Assembly (NCBI GenBank): GCA_026120035.1 | Contig: JALRME010000037.1 | Span: 248,001-312,000 of the forward strand | Reading direction: 5' to 3' | From: Coleophoma eucalyptorum | Lineage: Eukaryota > Ascomycota > Leotiomycetes > Helotiales > Dermateaceae | Length of the DNA: 64,000 bases | In this document: piece by piece, positions 32,532-43,825 of the stretch | Layout of the letters: every line of letters starts with the position of its first letter | Numbering within the stretch: the first letter of the stretch is position 1 | Notes under the pieces: model-generated | Told to the model about the DNA's origin: nothing | Seen by the model: only the letters and a program-made list of their open reading frames with translations | Database searches by the model: none | Translations under genes and position numbers: made by a program

Positions 32532-33342
32532 GATGAAGTTGTATCGGAGGCTCGAAAAGCTCGAAGGGTGATATTGCAGTGAGGACAAAAGATGCACGGC
32601 AGTCAGACTCTGTGTGGCGTCCGAAGGCCCTTCAATACCAAAGAATTGAAGACGAGTATGGAGCTGAGGGTTCGACTTTCTTGTCTTGGCAGGCTGGCGG
32701 AATATTATGCAGGCGTTCGACGCTAGTTGGAGGGCCAGGAGTAGTGCTGACGGAGCGACGATGAGACTTTGGGAGAGGGATGGACGGGGGCATTGAGGAT
32801 CATACTTGGGCCTAGCCCGAAGGTGAGATTTGTGGGGAGGGTTATAGAAGGCAAGTCATCGTAAAAAAAGCATCTCCCTCCTCTATATGAAAGTATGCAA
32901 GCCAACACGAAGGTTGATTGGCTACCGGTTAGCGGCAGCCGAGTTGCTGCAGTTTTACGGTAAACAAGCAGTTCCCCGTATCTCCCTTGTACCGACGCGG
33001 GCACTAATGACGCAAGAAAGAATCCTCATCCTTGCCGGGCGCCGAATGGAAGAAGCATCCAGCTTCGAATAAAACATGTCAGTATCAGCTCGCGGATTCA
33101 AGCTGTCCCCATGTCCGGCCTGCCCTAGCTTGATGGTTGCGACTCACGCTTACATCATATCCTATCTTGACGTACACGGTAGAGTAATGTTGCGGTGCAT
33201 TACCGACGTATGCTAAGAGAAACGACCAAGAGAAAAGACTCAGAAGAGTAACTATAGTCGGGTATCGTGATTTGGTCGAATTTGGAGAAAAACAGAGCTT
33301 TGCGCTGTGGTCGGGTTTCTCAGTCGAGACTTTGCCAACGCC
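32532..33342. other. Divergent promoter region
   Basis: 811 bp between the MFS start and the NTF2-like start. No CGG-N3-CCG site or other element recognised. Confidence 0.45.
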
Positions 33343-34002
33343 ATGTATTTCCTCTCACCTGCCTTTCTCTTGACCCGCCCTTCCATGCTCCTCTCTGGGC
33401 CTGCAAATAGTGCGCCCACCAACCAAAAGACTTCATCCCCCAGCACCAACTGTACCTTTGCTGCCCGATCTCATATCAAAACTCTGTTTAATGCCCTCAC
33501 TAGCGGCCAGTCCTCTGCCTTCTACGACAATGTCGTCGATAACGTCGACTGGAATGTTCAAGGTACCCACCCTTTGGCTGGCCGGTACCACAACAAGACC
33601 ATCTTCCTGATCAATGCCGTCAACCGGATCGGCAAGCTACAAGACTACGACAAGCCGCACACCATGGAGGTGTTGAATATTGTAGGAGGTTGTAACGAGG
33701 AATGGAGCGCGCAGGAGATTCGAGTAACTGCCTACATGAACAATGGTAAGCCGGGTGGTAGTCGTCAGTCGTCGCATAACGAGAGGGTGCTAACCGGTGC
33801 AACAGGAGCCCTCTTTGACAACACGTACGCCTGGATGACGCGGTGGAATACGGCTGGTCAAATTGTGCAGGTGAGGGCGTACTTGGACTCCGCCCTGGTG
33901 GCTAAGAGCATATTCGAGAATGAAATTACGACTAATGCGACTTTCACCACCTTGCGGGATACGATTGACCCGGGACCTGGAGGTTACAGCTCTTTGACAT
34001 GA
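33343..34002 (+). CDS. Second NTF2/SnoaL-like ketosteroid-isomerase-type protein
   Basis: Exons 33343-33745 and 33806-34002 around a clear 60-nt intron (GTAAGC, GCTAAC, ACAG); the intron is a multiple of three and would read through if retained. 199 aa. SnoaL/YesE-like pattern: FYDNVVDNVDWNVQGTHPL, GRYHNKTIFLINAV, then NGALFDNTYAWMTRWNTAG and IVQVRAYLDSALV. N-terminus mildly hydrophobic (MYFLSPAFLLTRP), possible short signal. Small NTF2-fold proteins of fungal clusters act as cyclases, isomerases or dehydratases. No catalytic assignment possible. Confidence 0.75.
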   Translation: MYFLSPAFLLTRPSMLLSGPANSAPTNQKTSSPSTNCTFAARSHIKTLFNALTSGQSSAFYDNVVDNVDWNVQGTHPLAGRYHNKTIFLINAVNRIGKLQDYDKPHTMEVLNIVGGCNEEWSAQEIRVTAYMNNGKPGGSRQSSHNERVLTGATGALFDNTYAWMTRWNTAGQIVQVRAYLDSALVAKSIFENEITTNATFTTLRDTIDPGPGGYSSLT

Positions 34003-34411
34003 GATGGAGATGAGGAATGAGGAATGGGGAATGGAATTTGGACACAGGTTCTCGACAGTGGCGGGTCAGCGTGATCTTGTAGACCCGTAAACAAATGACT
34101 GAATCAATAATTTGAGGTACTTTATAAATGATCAATGCCCAACAAGCTGATGATCACGGTTATATATCGCTTTCAAGCTTGGTATGGCCGAGATACCGTT
34201 ATAAAAGCAGGTGACAGCAAGCGACGCAAAGTTGCGAATATATCTTCATCACTTTGGCTTACGATAAAGGAAACCCCCATTTGAAGCATGGATGGAAGAG
34301 TGGACCGTGTTTACAGGTGGATCGGTTCATAGTTCACTACCCACGCACACGGACGTTGAATCAAGCTTTCCCCCACATTTGCCAAGCTTGCCAAGCGGAT
34401 ACTCCATGACG
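34003..34411. other. Convergent 3' intergenic region
   Basis: Between the NTF2-like gene and the acyltransferase; nothing recognisable. Confidence 0.5.
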
Positions 34412-35869
34412 CTATTCCAACGCCGCGTACTTGGCCCATGTCTCGTTCGCTTTCAGTCCATCCATGACTGCCTTATCCATCGTCATCGCCACCTCCCAAC
34501 TCCCATCATCCAGGCTGGGTAAAACAACAGGGCAGCCATCAATCAACCCTTTGTGCGGCAGTCGGTACATTTCATACGTCCCGAATCCCCCGAAATCAAT
34601 CGGGATGTCATTGAACTTCTTCCAGCTCGTGAGCAGCATCTGCGTCCCGGTGATATCGTCAATATTTGCATACATGCCGCGAGGATTCTTCGCCTGTCCG
34701 ATGACCTTGACAAAGATTTTCGCCCCGCCTTCTGTCACCTCTTTGATCCCGGCGCGAAGGGCGTGCGTGGCTATGGTGAGGCCGTTGGGGCCCAGCAAAG
34801 AGGAGACCGGGACGGTGGCCGACATCTGCATGAATGCATTGCCGATATAATCCGAAGCAAGCGGCGGTTCGGTCAAGGCACGGAACTCCACCGGCATCTT
34901 GAAGTTGGTGGTTTCTTCCATCTTCACGCTACCCATCTTCACTCGAGCCGTCATGATGCTGCGCCAGATGAGACCGCACACTGCATCGTGCGTAGTAATG
35001 TACGGCTGGAGAATGGCAACTGCACTGCCATTGGTGAAATCATCTGGTTGCGGCAGCGATGTGGCATCATTCTTCAGCGCTTTGATTGCCGATGGAGAGA
35101 TACGGAAGGTCTCGCTGGCAAGAGGTTTGGTAGATTCTTTCATCCAGGCAGGCTTGCTCGGGTTGGTATCTCTCAACGTATACGCCTTAAGGCTGGAGAT
35201 ATCACCAGGAACATCAAAGTTGTAGAACGGTGCTTTGTCAAATTTCCGCTCCGACAAGTGGTAATAGCTTTCGGGTTGCAAATGCTTGCCTGCTTTGATG
35301 TCGCTCAGACGCTTGCAATGGCCGGCTAGAACACGTGCGACAAAGGAATCGCTCGAAGCGTCCATGGCAAAGTGGTGGATGCCAATCGCTAGCAAGATAC
35401 CGCCCTTGACGAAGTTGGCCTGTACGCCCAACGTCCGCACGGCTTCGGCGCCGAACGAAAACCGGTGGAGTGGCAGCAGGAGATCGGCATCCAGAGCTTC
35501 TTGCTTGAAGTTGGATTTCTTCAGTGTGGCATAGTCTAGCTCTTTCATATGGGTCAGGTTCTTGATATTGAGCAATGCCTTGTGTGGCTTCAGAGTACGG
35601 AGACCACCGACTTTCGAGTCGACGACCTGAGTGGCCAGGATGGGGATCTCATCCACGGTTGCCTGCATAGCCTCACAGAGCAACTTCGTCGTTGCCCCAT
35701 TATCTTGAGGTTGTGGAAGAGCGATACACAGTATCTGCTCAAGGTAAATGCCCGAAGACCGGTGATCGACGGCTGTTGGGGGCACAGAGTAAGGCGGACC
35801 AGAGAACTCGTAACTCTTCATGGACCCTACAGAAAGACTTTCAAAGTCGGCTTCCAGAGACGGCGCCAT
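34412..35869 (-). CDS. BAHD / trichothecene 3-O-acetyltransferase-like acyltransferase
   Basis: Single exon, 485 aa from MAPSLEADFESL (ATG 35869); an open extension upstream lacks family similarity. Catalytic HHFAMDASS (HxxxD) in mid-protein and a structural DFGGFG near the C-terminus (counterpart of BAHD DFGWG). Resembles Tri101-like and cluster-resident acyl-CoA-dependent transferases that acylate hydroxyl groups with CoA thioesters. Cytosolic. If part of the PKS cluster it could esterify a P450-introduced hydroxyl, as such enzymes do in squalestatin-type pathways; that link is inference. The promoter lacks the shared palindrome. Confidence 0.85.
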   Translation of the reverse strand: MAPSLEADFESLSVGSMKSYEFSGPPYSVPPTAVDHRSSGIYLEQILCIALPQPQDNGATTKLLCEAMQATVDEIPILATQVVDSKVGGLRTLKPHKALLNIKNLTHMKELDYATLKKSNFKQEALDADLLLPLHRFSFGAEAVRTLGVQANFVKGGILLAIGIHHFAMDASSDSFVARVLAGHCKRLSDIKAGKHLQPESYYHLSERKFDKAPFYNFDVPGDISSLKAYTLRDTNPSKPAWMKESTKPLASETFRISPSAIKALKNDATSLPQPDDFTNGSAVAILQPYITTHDAVCGLIWRSIMTARVKMGSVKMEETTNFKMPVEFRALTEPPLASDYIGNAFMQMSATVPVSSLLGPNGLTIATHALRAGIKEVTEGGAKIFVKVIGQAKNPRGMYANIDDITGTQMLLTSWKKFNDIPIDFGGFGTYEMYRLPHKGLIDGCPVVLPSLDDGSWEVAMTMDKAVMDGLKANETWAKYAALE

Positions 35870-37238
35870 AGTGAATCCTCTGCAGTCAGATGGTATGAAA
35901 CGAGATAAACTCGGATTACAAGTATAGAGAATTGACGAACTGGCGCGATGGAAAGTAGATGTTCGAAAAATTCTGGATCTGGTCAGAATCTGACCTGGAA
36001 TTGTATGTGCGGAATAAAAAAGACAAAGACCCCGAGCAATCACTTCTCTTGTGTTGGTCTGGCGTCTAGTATTCGAGGTTCAATGGCACAACTGGTCTTG
36101 CAGTCTTGGTCTGAGTTTGCACCCCTTCGAGCACCGACTTACTTAGCATCGATCAAGCTGCATCGGCAATACTGAAGATGTGATGCTTCTCCCTACTGGC
36201 CAATGATGATATTCTCGAAAGACCCCTTCCAGTAGATTATCCCCCGCACTCAAGCCGTAATCATGAGGCACAAAAAGCACATACCGGAGACCGTCAAGAT
36301 GAATTAATGGATCCACGATGCTAGAACGGGAACGGGGGTGGTTTTACGTAGACCTCCGTCTCACGTTGATGCACAGCATTGTCCATACCGTCCATCATCA
36401 ATCACTATACCTACGGATCGAATCTATGCCGTTTCCAGTACGGGTGATACTTTTAACCCTTTCAACAAACGACGGCACAAGGCACTCCACATCGAACGTA
36501 AATGGGGCGCTCGCATAAGCCGGTTGACAGTTGCCGTAGCGGGCAACATTCTTGCGCCCCACTACAGCCAGGGCTCTCCGCTGCCTGAAGCATAGGGCTG
36601 ATGCTTCGGTCCCCGAAACCCCTGAAAGCTTATGAAAGCTTAGCAAGCAGCCAAAAGCTTAAACAAACACCACAGCCAGGATGGGATGGCTGCAGCTCGC
36701 ACTTTCAACTACTGGCTACTTAGCCATCCACCATTGAATCAAATCGCAACTCCTGCTTACGGCATGCATTCGGTGACCTTGCACTACATGCAATGGTGAG
36801 ACAACGAGGGCTTCTTCCGTTCCCGTCGTAGTTTTATTAATGTCGTGTTGCCCACGTAAAAAAAACAGGAGCTATTCCATCGGACGGGCATTCCGTCCCG
36901 TGCGCCCTCATGATGTACTGCTAACTCATAGCTTTTAGCTTCATCGGGTCTTTAGCTCGGGAAGTGGCTCCTGGAAGCTGACATCCGATGAACAGCTTCG
37001 CATCCCTTCCCTTCGCTTCTCGTTTGTATCATTCCCCTCCTTATCATATGGGCCATGATGATCGTGTTGAAAACCCCACGAGATCCACTGCGCCCCTCCA
37101 TTGCGTCTCGTGCCTCTTTCAGCTCGTTTCGCTTGCTCAAAAAGCCGCCGTGGTATCATCCTGCTCTTGTTTGAATCCTTCCACCATTCCACCACCTTCG
37201 AAGCCACACATCTACATTGCAAACCACTACTGCCAATC
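35870..37238. other. 1.4-kb divergent intergenic region
   Basis: No supportable gene. Contains a GGACGG-GCATT-CCGTCC inverted repeat at about 36882-36898 and TTGCCGTAGCG-type GC islands. Confidence 0.45.
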
Positions 37239-38427
37239 ATGAATCCAAGCAAGGTAGCATCGGAATCAGCTCCGGACATCTTTGTAAGCTGCTAACTGAT
37301 CTGTGCTCAAGGCTTGCTGCAACGTCCCACCTGTCAAGGCTGATTACACAGCCAAGGGAAGCCATGAAAAGTTCCAGGGTATTAACACATGTGAGCCCCC
37401 ATTACGCCTTCGCACTTTTGGCGAGACCCGCCCTAAAACCCTGTACAGACCGAACTGGTCCATCTTCTGCCTCATCCGCTATCTTGATAGTCGGTGACAT
37501 CTTTGGGGCTGGGGCCCAAGTTCTCCAGGTAATTTGGTGTTCAATGAGTGTGAGTCTTGGCTCTATCGACACTGACTTGGGGACAGGGAGCCGATATCCT
37601 CGCATTTGGAGGCGAGAAGCAGTATCAAGTCTTCGTTCCTGACTTCTTGCGCGGTGAGTATGCTGACCATGCTTGGTTTCCTCCCGATACCCCTGAGAAG
37701 GGTGCCGCAATGGGTGCTTATTTCCAGGGCCCCGCCAATCCAGCCAAGGCCCTGGGCGAGATTCCAGGTGTGATCAAAGAGATTGAATTGAAAAGCAATG
37801 GGGCCATCATGAAGTGGGGTGCTGTTGGACTCTGCTGGGGTGGCAAGGTATGTACTTTCAAAGTGGTAGGTGGCATTGTTGCTACCTATCATTGAACTTA
37901 TGGCACAATATGCTTAGAATCTTGACAGGTTGTGACACTCAACGGCGGAGCCGGAACCCCTTTCTCTGCCATTATCTCAGCCCACCCAGCCATGGTCGAT
38001 CCCGCAGATGCAGCAAATATCACTGTTCCATTTGCTCTGCTCGCTTCCAAGGATGAAGACCCTGCAGCCGTAGAGGGGTTCTCCAAAGAACTCAAGATTG
38101 ACAACTATATCGAGACCTTTCCAGATATGATCCACGTAAGCATCACTAGCTACCTTATATCCACATCTTGGTTTTGGAACTAATATATTTTAGGGTTGGA
38201 TGGCTGCTCGGTAGGATGCCCAGATTGCTTATTCGGGATATTTGTTGATGGCTTGCTGACATGGTATTACTACACAGTGGCAACCTTAGTGATGAGCGCG
38301 TTAAGGCGGAGTACAAGCGTGCTTATGAGAAGTGCCTGGAATTTTTGTAAGCCTTCCCAAATTCAACCACCCATCCCATGGCTGTGTAATTGACAAAGCT
38401 ACACCGTCTAGCCACAAGTACTTGTAG
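37239..38427 (+). CDS. Dienelactone hydrolase family protein
   Basis: Eight exons inferred: 37239-37253, 37312-37390, one starting after CCTGTACAG (~37450) and ending at CAG before GTAATT (~37530), then segments from ~37588 to 38427. The first exon is only five codons (MNPSK), joined to ACCNVPPVKADYTAKG, the usual DLH start. Visible motifs: LIVGDIFGAGAQVLQGAD, nucleophile Cys in AVGLCWGGK, Asp in LASKDED, His in MIHGWMAAR, and C-terminus ending HKYL. Cytosolic alpha/beta hydrolase acting on dienelactones or related lactones and anhydrides. Could open a lactone or anhydride product; may also be general metabolism. Confidence 0.85.
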
Positions 38428-38948
38428 AGATTGCCCAATGCCGTATGTACGAGCAATTGAGGACACACTTACATCGAGATTAGGATGCAACCATGTCGGT
38501 AAGATGAGGGCATGATAACGGAGTCGCCAAATCTCTTGAATTCTTTTAGTGGTGTACTAGGTTATCTTAGATGTTCAACTTAAATGAGCCACTTTCTGCA
38601 GCATGACGTATCCCATTCTGCAATTAGATACATGTAGTTACATTGTGACACGCATTTATAATGTCATACAATGTGATACAATCTGATAACCTTGAAATAG
38701 CTACCGGGTTTAACGTGCGTGTAAGATAAGATCACTAATTTAGCTGGAAGAGATATGGAAGTTAGGATATTGCAATCTGGATGAATAGTAATGCATAATG
38801 ATAAAGCACTAGAATTTAAAGATATCAAATTCAGAAAGTCATTTCAGCTGCGCCAAACTCTACTCCCAACTAAGAAATTGTCTTACGAATTAGAACATTC
38901 CAGCCCATCACCCTACTCAAACCTCCCACGAGTTCTGCAGTATGTCCA
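38428..38948. other. Convergent 3' intergenic region
   Basis: AT-rich, nothing recognisable. Confidence 0.5.
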
Positions 38949-39962
38949 TCAAGGAGTAACTTTAACCACTCTTCCCGGCACAGTAAATACTTTTGTCTCA
39001 AACTGAGCAGCGCCACCATTGGTTGTCACATATGCACTAGTCTTATCAGTTGCGCCTCGTCCAAATTCCACAGCCGTCGATCCCGTCAGCAACGTGTCGT
39101 TCGACACGGTTGTAATCCTATTTTTGCCCACTCGTTTGACTCTCAGCTCGTTATTCCCAGCAAAGTACACGTCCCCGGCTGAATCAAAAACAAGACCGTC
39201 AGCGGCGGTCACATTAGATGAAACTATGACCGCTGGGCCTGCACACTTCGCCTTTGCATTGATAGGCTGACTTGCAAACAATCCCTTGTCCGTATTCGTA
39301 AAGTAGAGAGCTCCATCTTTAACCTTCAGATCATTGATACCGATATCCTCTCCAGTGGTAAGGCCAGCCATGAGCGAACTAGTGTCTGCTTTGTTTATCG
39401 CCCCAGTAGCAACGTTCACAGTCCAAACATCCGTTCCACGCGAGTCGGCGATAAGCAGTAAGTTGCTAGATGAGCTCAATGAAGTCATGCCATTGAAGAA
39501 GATGCTCTCGGGAAAATCCGCGATGTGGACAGCTTTTGGAGAGGCCCCCCCAGGAACGAAACCCTTCATATTCAGTTTCCAGACCGAGTAGGAGCCAGGG
39601 CCAGTAGTGATAGTAACGGTAGAGAAGTTGCCAACCACCACGTAGAAAATATCGGTACCGAGCTCGGTGATGCCGGCGCAGGAAAGGTAATCAGGGAAAG
39701 AATGCACGAGGGTAGCCGGCGTGGTCAGCGTGGGATCAACTTGATAGACGTCAGGAGCATTGAGAAGCGTCACTAGAATCTGACCGTTGGACCGCACCGC
39801 CAAATTCTCAACCCACGTTCCGACGGGGAAATCCCATACATCCGTCACGGTTGCAGCAGCATCCGTCCGAGGCTCAAGTGTGTCCCACTGAGCTGCAGGT
39901 GCCGCGAACGACGAACCTAACACTGCAGAGAGTGCAAATAGGGCTGGGCCGCGGAGATGCAT
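38949..39962 (-). CDS. Secreted SMP-30/gluconolactonase-like six-bladed beta-propeller
   Basis: Single exon, 337 aa from MHLRGPALFALSAV. Classical signal peptide (ALFALSAVLGSSFAAPAA). Repeated blade motifs: WVENLAVRSNGQILVT, FFNGMTSLSSSSNLLLIADS, TGEDIGINDLKVKDGALYFTN, AADGLVFDSAGDVYFAGN. Family members are Ca-dependent lactonases, but many cluster-associated fungal homologues lack known function. Extracellular location predicted. Possibly hydrolyses a secreted lactone; uncertain. Confidence 0.8.
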   Translation of the reverse strand: MHLRGPALFALSAVLGSSFAAPAAQWDTLEPRTDAAATVTDVWDFPVGTWVENLAVRSNGQILVTLLNAPDVYQVDPTLTTPATLVHSFPDYLSCAGITELGTDIFYVVVGNFSTVTITTGPGSYSVWKLNMKGFVPGGASPKAVHIADFPESIFFNGMTSLSSSSNLLLIADSRGTDVWTVNVATGAINKADTSSLMAGLTTGEDIGINDLKVKDGALYFTNTDKGLFASQPINAKAKCAGPAVIVSSNVTAADGLVFDSAGDVYFAGNNELRVKRVGKNRITTVSNDTLLTGSTAVEFGRGATDKTSAYVTTNGGAAQFETKVFTVPGRVVKVTP

Positions 39963-41359
39963 CGGATAGAGCAGTACAATGCAATGCAAGAACTAAGAAA
40001 GTTTAAGCTGTTAGGTAGGGACGAGTAACGTGAAAGAGCGGTTTTCTGCAGAGAGAAATCGTGGGATGGTGTTTCAATTTATGTCTGGCGGCGGCGACTG
40101 AAGAAGGAACCCCAAGCTGGATTCAATATTGCGCCTGCTACGCCGCAGAGGTATTTTCGTATCCATCGATAGCTTCAGATACAAGCAATTGCCAAGAGAT
40201 CTCATTCCCGATGGCCGAACGTAAGCTGAGCGGACAGGCAGACTGGGAGGAACTATTGAGACTGTTGCCAGCCAGGCTAGCAATGCGGCCCTGGACCAGG
40301 GTAGAGATCCCTGAAGATGCCCAAAAGCTTACCTTCGTAAAATATCATCATCCTTGGAGTTTCCCATGTCGTACATTCTCTCTAGGCGCCACTGATCATG
40401 GCGTCAGCCACAATTGAGACGATCGGGGTTTACGCAACACCGGGAGGTCTTCGCTGCGAGCTGGTCGATGATAAATTCTAGTTCCTTGCACAACTAATCC
40501 CTAAGTCATTAGGCAGTGCAGGCACCAGTAATTCGCGGCTGAAAGATACATCAGCGGCCGATACAGCCGGTGGAGGAATTATAAAGCCGTGTTGCTGATT
40601 TGAATCGAGGATAGAATACCATAATGCATTTGAGCTAACTATTCTCGGCCATTAACATACTTGCTTCTTATACCACCTTACGTACATAAGGGATGGTACT
40701 GCCTTTTTAGGATTGGATCTGAGAATCTCGTATATGCGTCTAGAATCGTACGGTTGGAATCATATTTCGAGGACTCGTCACGTCTACAAAACTCAGTTTG
40801 GTAGCAAGCGTCCAGCAGATCAAAATCGCAGAGTAAGTTGTATATTTACGGTTAAGGAAATAAGGCGCTAGCAGATCCAATGAACTCACTCAATCTCACG
40901 CATGCAGGGAGCGCATGCAGAAGTCGGCATCTTGATTTGACATAATTCAATCAGCAAGATACAGTCAGCGAGCTGAAGGACGGACGGCACTGTACAGAAA
41001 CGCGGAATTGCCAGCCAGTTCTCGCCGGGAAAGGTTCTCCTGGAATAAATACCTACCTAGTTGCACCTAGTCAGCCCAAGATATAGAGAGTTAAAATAAG
41101 TCGGAAGTACCGTACCTACCCCTTCCCTCCCGACCACCTGTAGCGCGACTTGGCATGCTTACTGAGAGGATCGTTGTTAGTGCATTTTAGCGATCGCATC
41201 ACTATTCTTGTGGGGTCCTGATCGCTAAAAGACCAACCCGTGCGTGCCCCACAGGCCAGTATGGAGTCGGGTCCGTTGGCCAAGGACGGGAGTTTAAACT
41301 TATTTCACCTCTCTGTATGATAACAGATCTAATACTCCATTTGGCTGCAGAATGCCAAG
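39963..41359. other. 1.4-kb intergenic region upstream of regulator
   Basis: Divergent promoter of the beta-propeller and the Zn2Cys6 regulator. No TCGGTNNCCGA copy; only CGG-GT-CCG (2-bp spacer, about 41268). No gene seen. Confidence 0.45.
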
Positions 41360-42910
41360 ATGGATGTTGAACCTTTGCAACCGACGACTACGCAACGTAC
41401 CCGCCCGTTTGCAAGCAATGGCCAGCCTGAACGCCGAACCCCCAAACTACGCGCATCGTGTGACAACTGCTCCAACGCCAAGGTCCGCTGTGACCAAGAG
41501 CGGCCATCGTGCCAGCGATGCTTTTACGCGGGCGTTCAATGCATTTATAGCATCTCCAGGCGGATGGGCAAACCTCCCAGTTCTGGCCGAAATGGCAATA
41601 CCAACGGAAATGGGAGTGGGAATGGGAATGGAAACCGGAACGGTCGTGGAAGTGCCAGTGGGAGTTTGAGTGGGAATGAAGAAGCCAAACAGATGACAGC
41701 CAGAAATACTACAGCGACTACGGCGCAGGCTGTGAATATACCCTCTCCGAGATTCAATCGTGGAAGCAGCGCCAAGGTCTCTCCCCCACAGCTGACAGAC
41801 AACACGACCCTCGACAATTTCTGCCAAGACTATGATATTACGGACGTGGACAACATGTCTTCGAACTTCATGACAGAACAGCTACTATCTGCCTCCGTGG
41901 ACATGTCACTAGACGACCAGATGAGCTTCACCAACGTATCCAGCGCCGGCCATGAAAACCAGGCACAGCTTGCTCAGGCCAAAGATTTCAACGAGCAGAT
42001 GCTTTCCATCAACAGCATGGAACTTTTGGATCAGAACGGCAGCTACCACAGTGGCTCTAGCTCCAATACTATTGGAAATCGCGCCGACGAAGTGCAATCG
42101 GGCTTCCATTTGCTTTCGACCTCAATAAAGAGTTCCAATACGACGTCAGACCAGCTTCACAAAACAGCTTCTTGTGTCCATCTCACATCCTCTACCTTGC
42201 ACAGCCTTTCCGTTCATTTCAACGTCTGTACCACTTCTCCCAGTCAAGTTCCGTTCAGTACCATCGACCGAGTTCTAGACACGAGCCGGCAAGCCATGAC
42301 CGCTTTCCAGACACTGCTACAATGTCCCTGCTCGCAAACTAGTAGTTCTGCCATGTCCCTGGCCCTGATAATCCTCAAGATTCTAGACTGCTATTGCGCC
42401 ATTACTCATTGTTTATCGTCTCTTTCTTCCGGGACCAATTTTCCCGGACCACCATCGTTAACAAACGATAATAGTAGAGATCAACATTTTTCACAGTCAA
42501 TACCAGTCTCGACATCCACAACCCCACCTCTGAACTCTTCGTCAAGACCAGCGCAGAAGATGGTGTTAGGCACGCCGATCACAATTGGGGCGTACAAAAT
42601 CGATGCCGACGATGAGCACCCCTTCATCCTCCACCTGCTGCTAAGCGAGCTACGCAAGGTCGGGAGGCTGGTCGAGGCATTTACAGCCCGGTACTGCCCG
42701 GCAAGCGCAAGCTCCCATCGGAATGGCGACATGGTTGGGGGCCGTAGTCGAGACGGGGATTTTCTGGGCTCCAATAGCAGCAGTAGTAGAGAGGAGCCTA
42801 TCTATTCTGCACTTAAGCAATTCCTGTCATCGAAGGTGAATGCGACGAGGCGGGAAGTGAGTGTTGTGTTGTCAAGAAGCGAGGAGGGGGCCATAGACTT
42901 TGGATCGTAA
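41360..42910 (+). CDS. AflR-type Zn2Cys6 transcription factor
   Basis: Single exon, 516 aa. DNA-binding domain near residue 34: CDNCSNAKVRCDQERPSC then QRCFYAGVQC (Cys spacing 2-6-6-2-6), immediately followed by the AflR-family linker SRRMGKPP. Then a Gly/Asn/Ser-rich tract (NGNTNGNGSGNGNGN) from a short purine-rich DNA repeat, and a C-terminal AflR-like region with CSQTSSSAMSLALIILKILDCY. AflR itself binds TCG-N5-CGA, and this pattern is found upstream of the lyase, PKS and P450 genes, so this protein is the best in-window candidate regulator despite being 13-37 kb away. Nuclear. Confidence 0.9.
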   Translation: MDVEPLQPTTTQRTRPFASNGQPERRTPKLRASCDNCSNAKVRCDQERPSCQRCFYAGVQCIYSISRRMGKPPSSGRNGNTNGNGSGNGNGNRNGRGSASGSLSGNEEAKQMTARNTTATTAQAVNIPSPRFNRGSSAKVSPPQLTDNTTLDNFCQDYDITDVDNMSSNFMTEQLLSASVDMSLDDQMSFTNVSSAGHENQAQLAQAKDFNEQMLSINSMELLDQNGSYHSGSSSNTIGNRADEVQSGFHLLSTSIKSSNTTSDQLHKTASCVHLTSSTLHSLSVHFNVCTTSPSQVPFSTIDRVLDTSRQAMTAFQTLLQCPCSQTSSSAMSLALIILKILDCYCAITHCLSSLSSGTNFPGPPSLTNDNSRDQHFSQSIPVSTSTTPPLNSSSRPAQKMVLGTPITIGAYKIDADDEHPFILHLLLSELRKVGRLVEAFTARYCPASASSHRNGDMVGGRSRDGDFLGSNSSSSREEPIYSALKQFLSSKVNATRREVSVVLSRSEEGAIDFGS

Positions 42911-43825
42911 GGACTTCTTTAGCTAAAATTAGACGTTCGTAGGTAAGAACAGTGGAGTTTTATTTATATCTACTATGGCGTCACTATTCAAGAGGTAAAG
43001 TGTATCTCTTGAACAAAATTTAGCATTTGAATGGTGTTAACGTTGTGAAGGGACTAGCTAGAGAAATATCTTTACACTGGAACTTAAGTATAAAGACATG
43101 TAATCTCTAGGTTTAAAAATCAGAAGAATTTTGTACTCTTGATTCCAATATTTAAGCCTTTGATCTTAGGCTAATGTCATGGATAGAGAATTAGATACGA
43201 TGGAGACCAGGGCTACTAAAATCTACTTCTGTTCTCTAAACTAGTATAATTCTTGCTACAACATCCATAAGATATTTAGACTATAACTAGATCATGGAGA
43301 ATATCTAAAAGGATATCATGGTATAAAGGAACAAGAAGATTTCATATTTACGGTACTTGGCAATAGCTTAAGTATTGGGCTAAGTGATTTCAATACCGTT
43401 TCACATTTCTTAGCAGTAGAAACAATAGTACTGCACAATTTATAGTTATATATGCTTGTTCACACTAGCTGTTTTGGCTTTTCAATCCTTACTACTAAAG
43501 ACGGCGCAGTTCGCCTTGTACCCCCTAGCACCAACCAAAGGCTTATGCTTATGCGCCCTCTCACCCCTGAATACCTCCCCGCAGATCTCACGGCGATCGA
43601 CAGAGTTAGCCAATCAAGATGCAGAGTTTCCGAACAGACGACCAATCGATCAGCTACCCTAGCATAGAGCTTCAGTCATTAAATGTTTACAGCAGACCGT
43701 TTTCACACCACGTTGGTCTTGTTTCTTCCAAGTGTCGCCCTTTAAAAGTAGAGTTCCCCTCAAAAACGACAAAATGCTTACGCTCAACTCTTCTATTCTA
43801 TCTGACCCTCTCCAAACTGCAAATC
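42911..43825. other. AT-rich intergenic region
   Basis: No gene seen; strongly AT-rich to about 43.45 kb, RIP-like in feel but not measurable here. Confidence 0.4.

Noticed and set aside
34553..35329. 258-codon antisense frame over the acyltransferase
   Set aside because: Arginine/histidine-rich shadow of the real gene with no family motifs.
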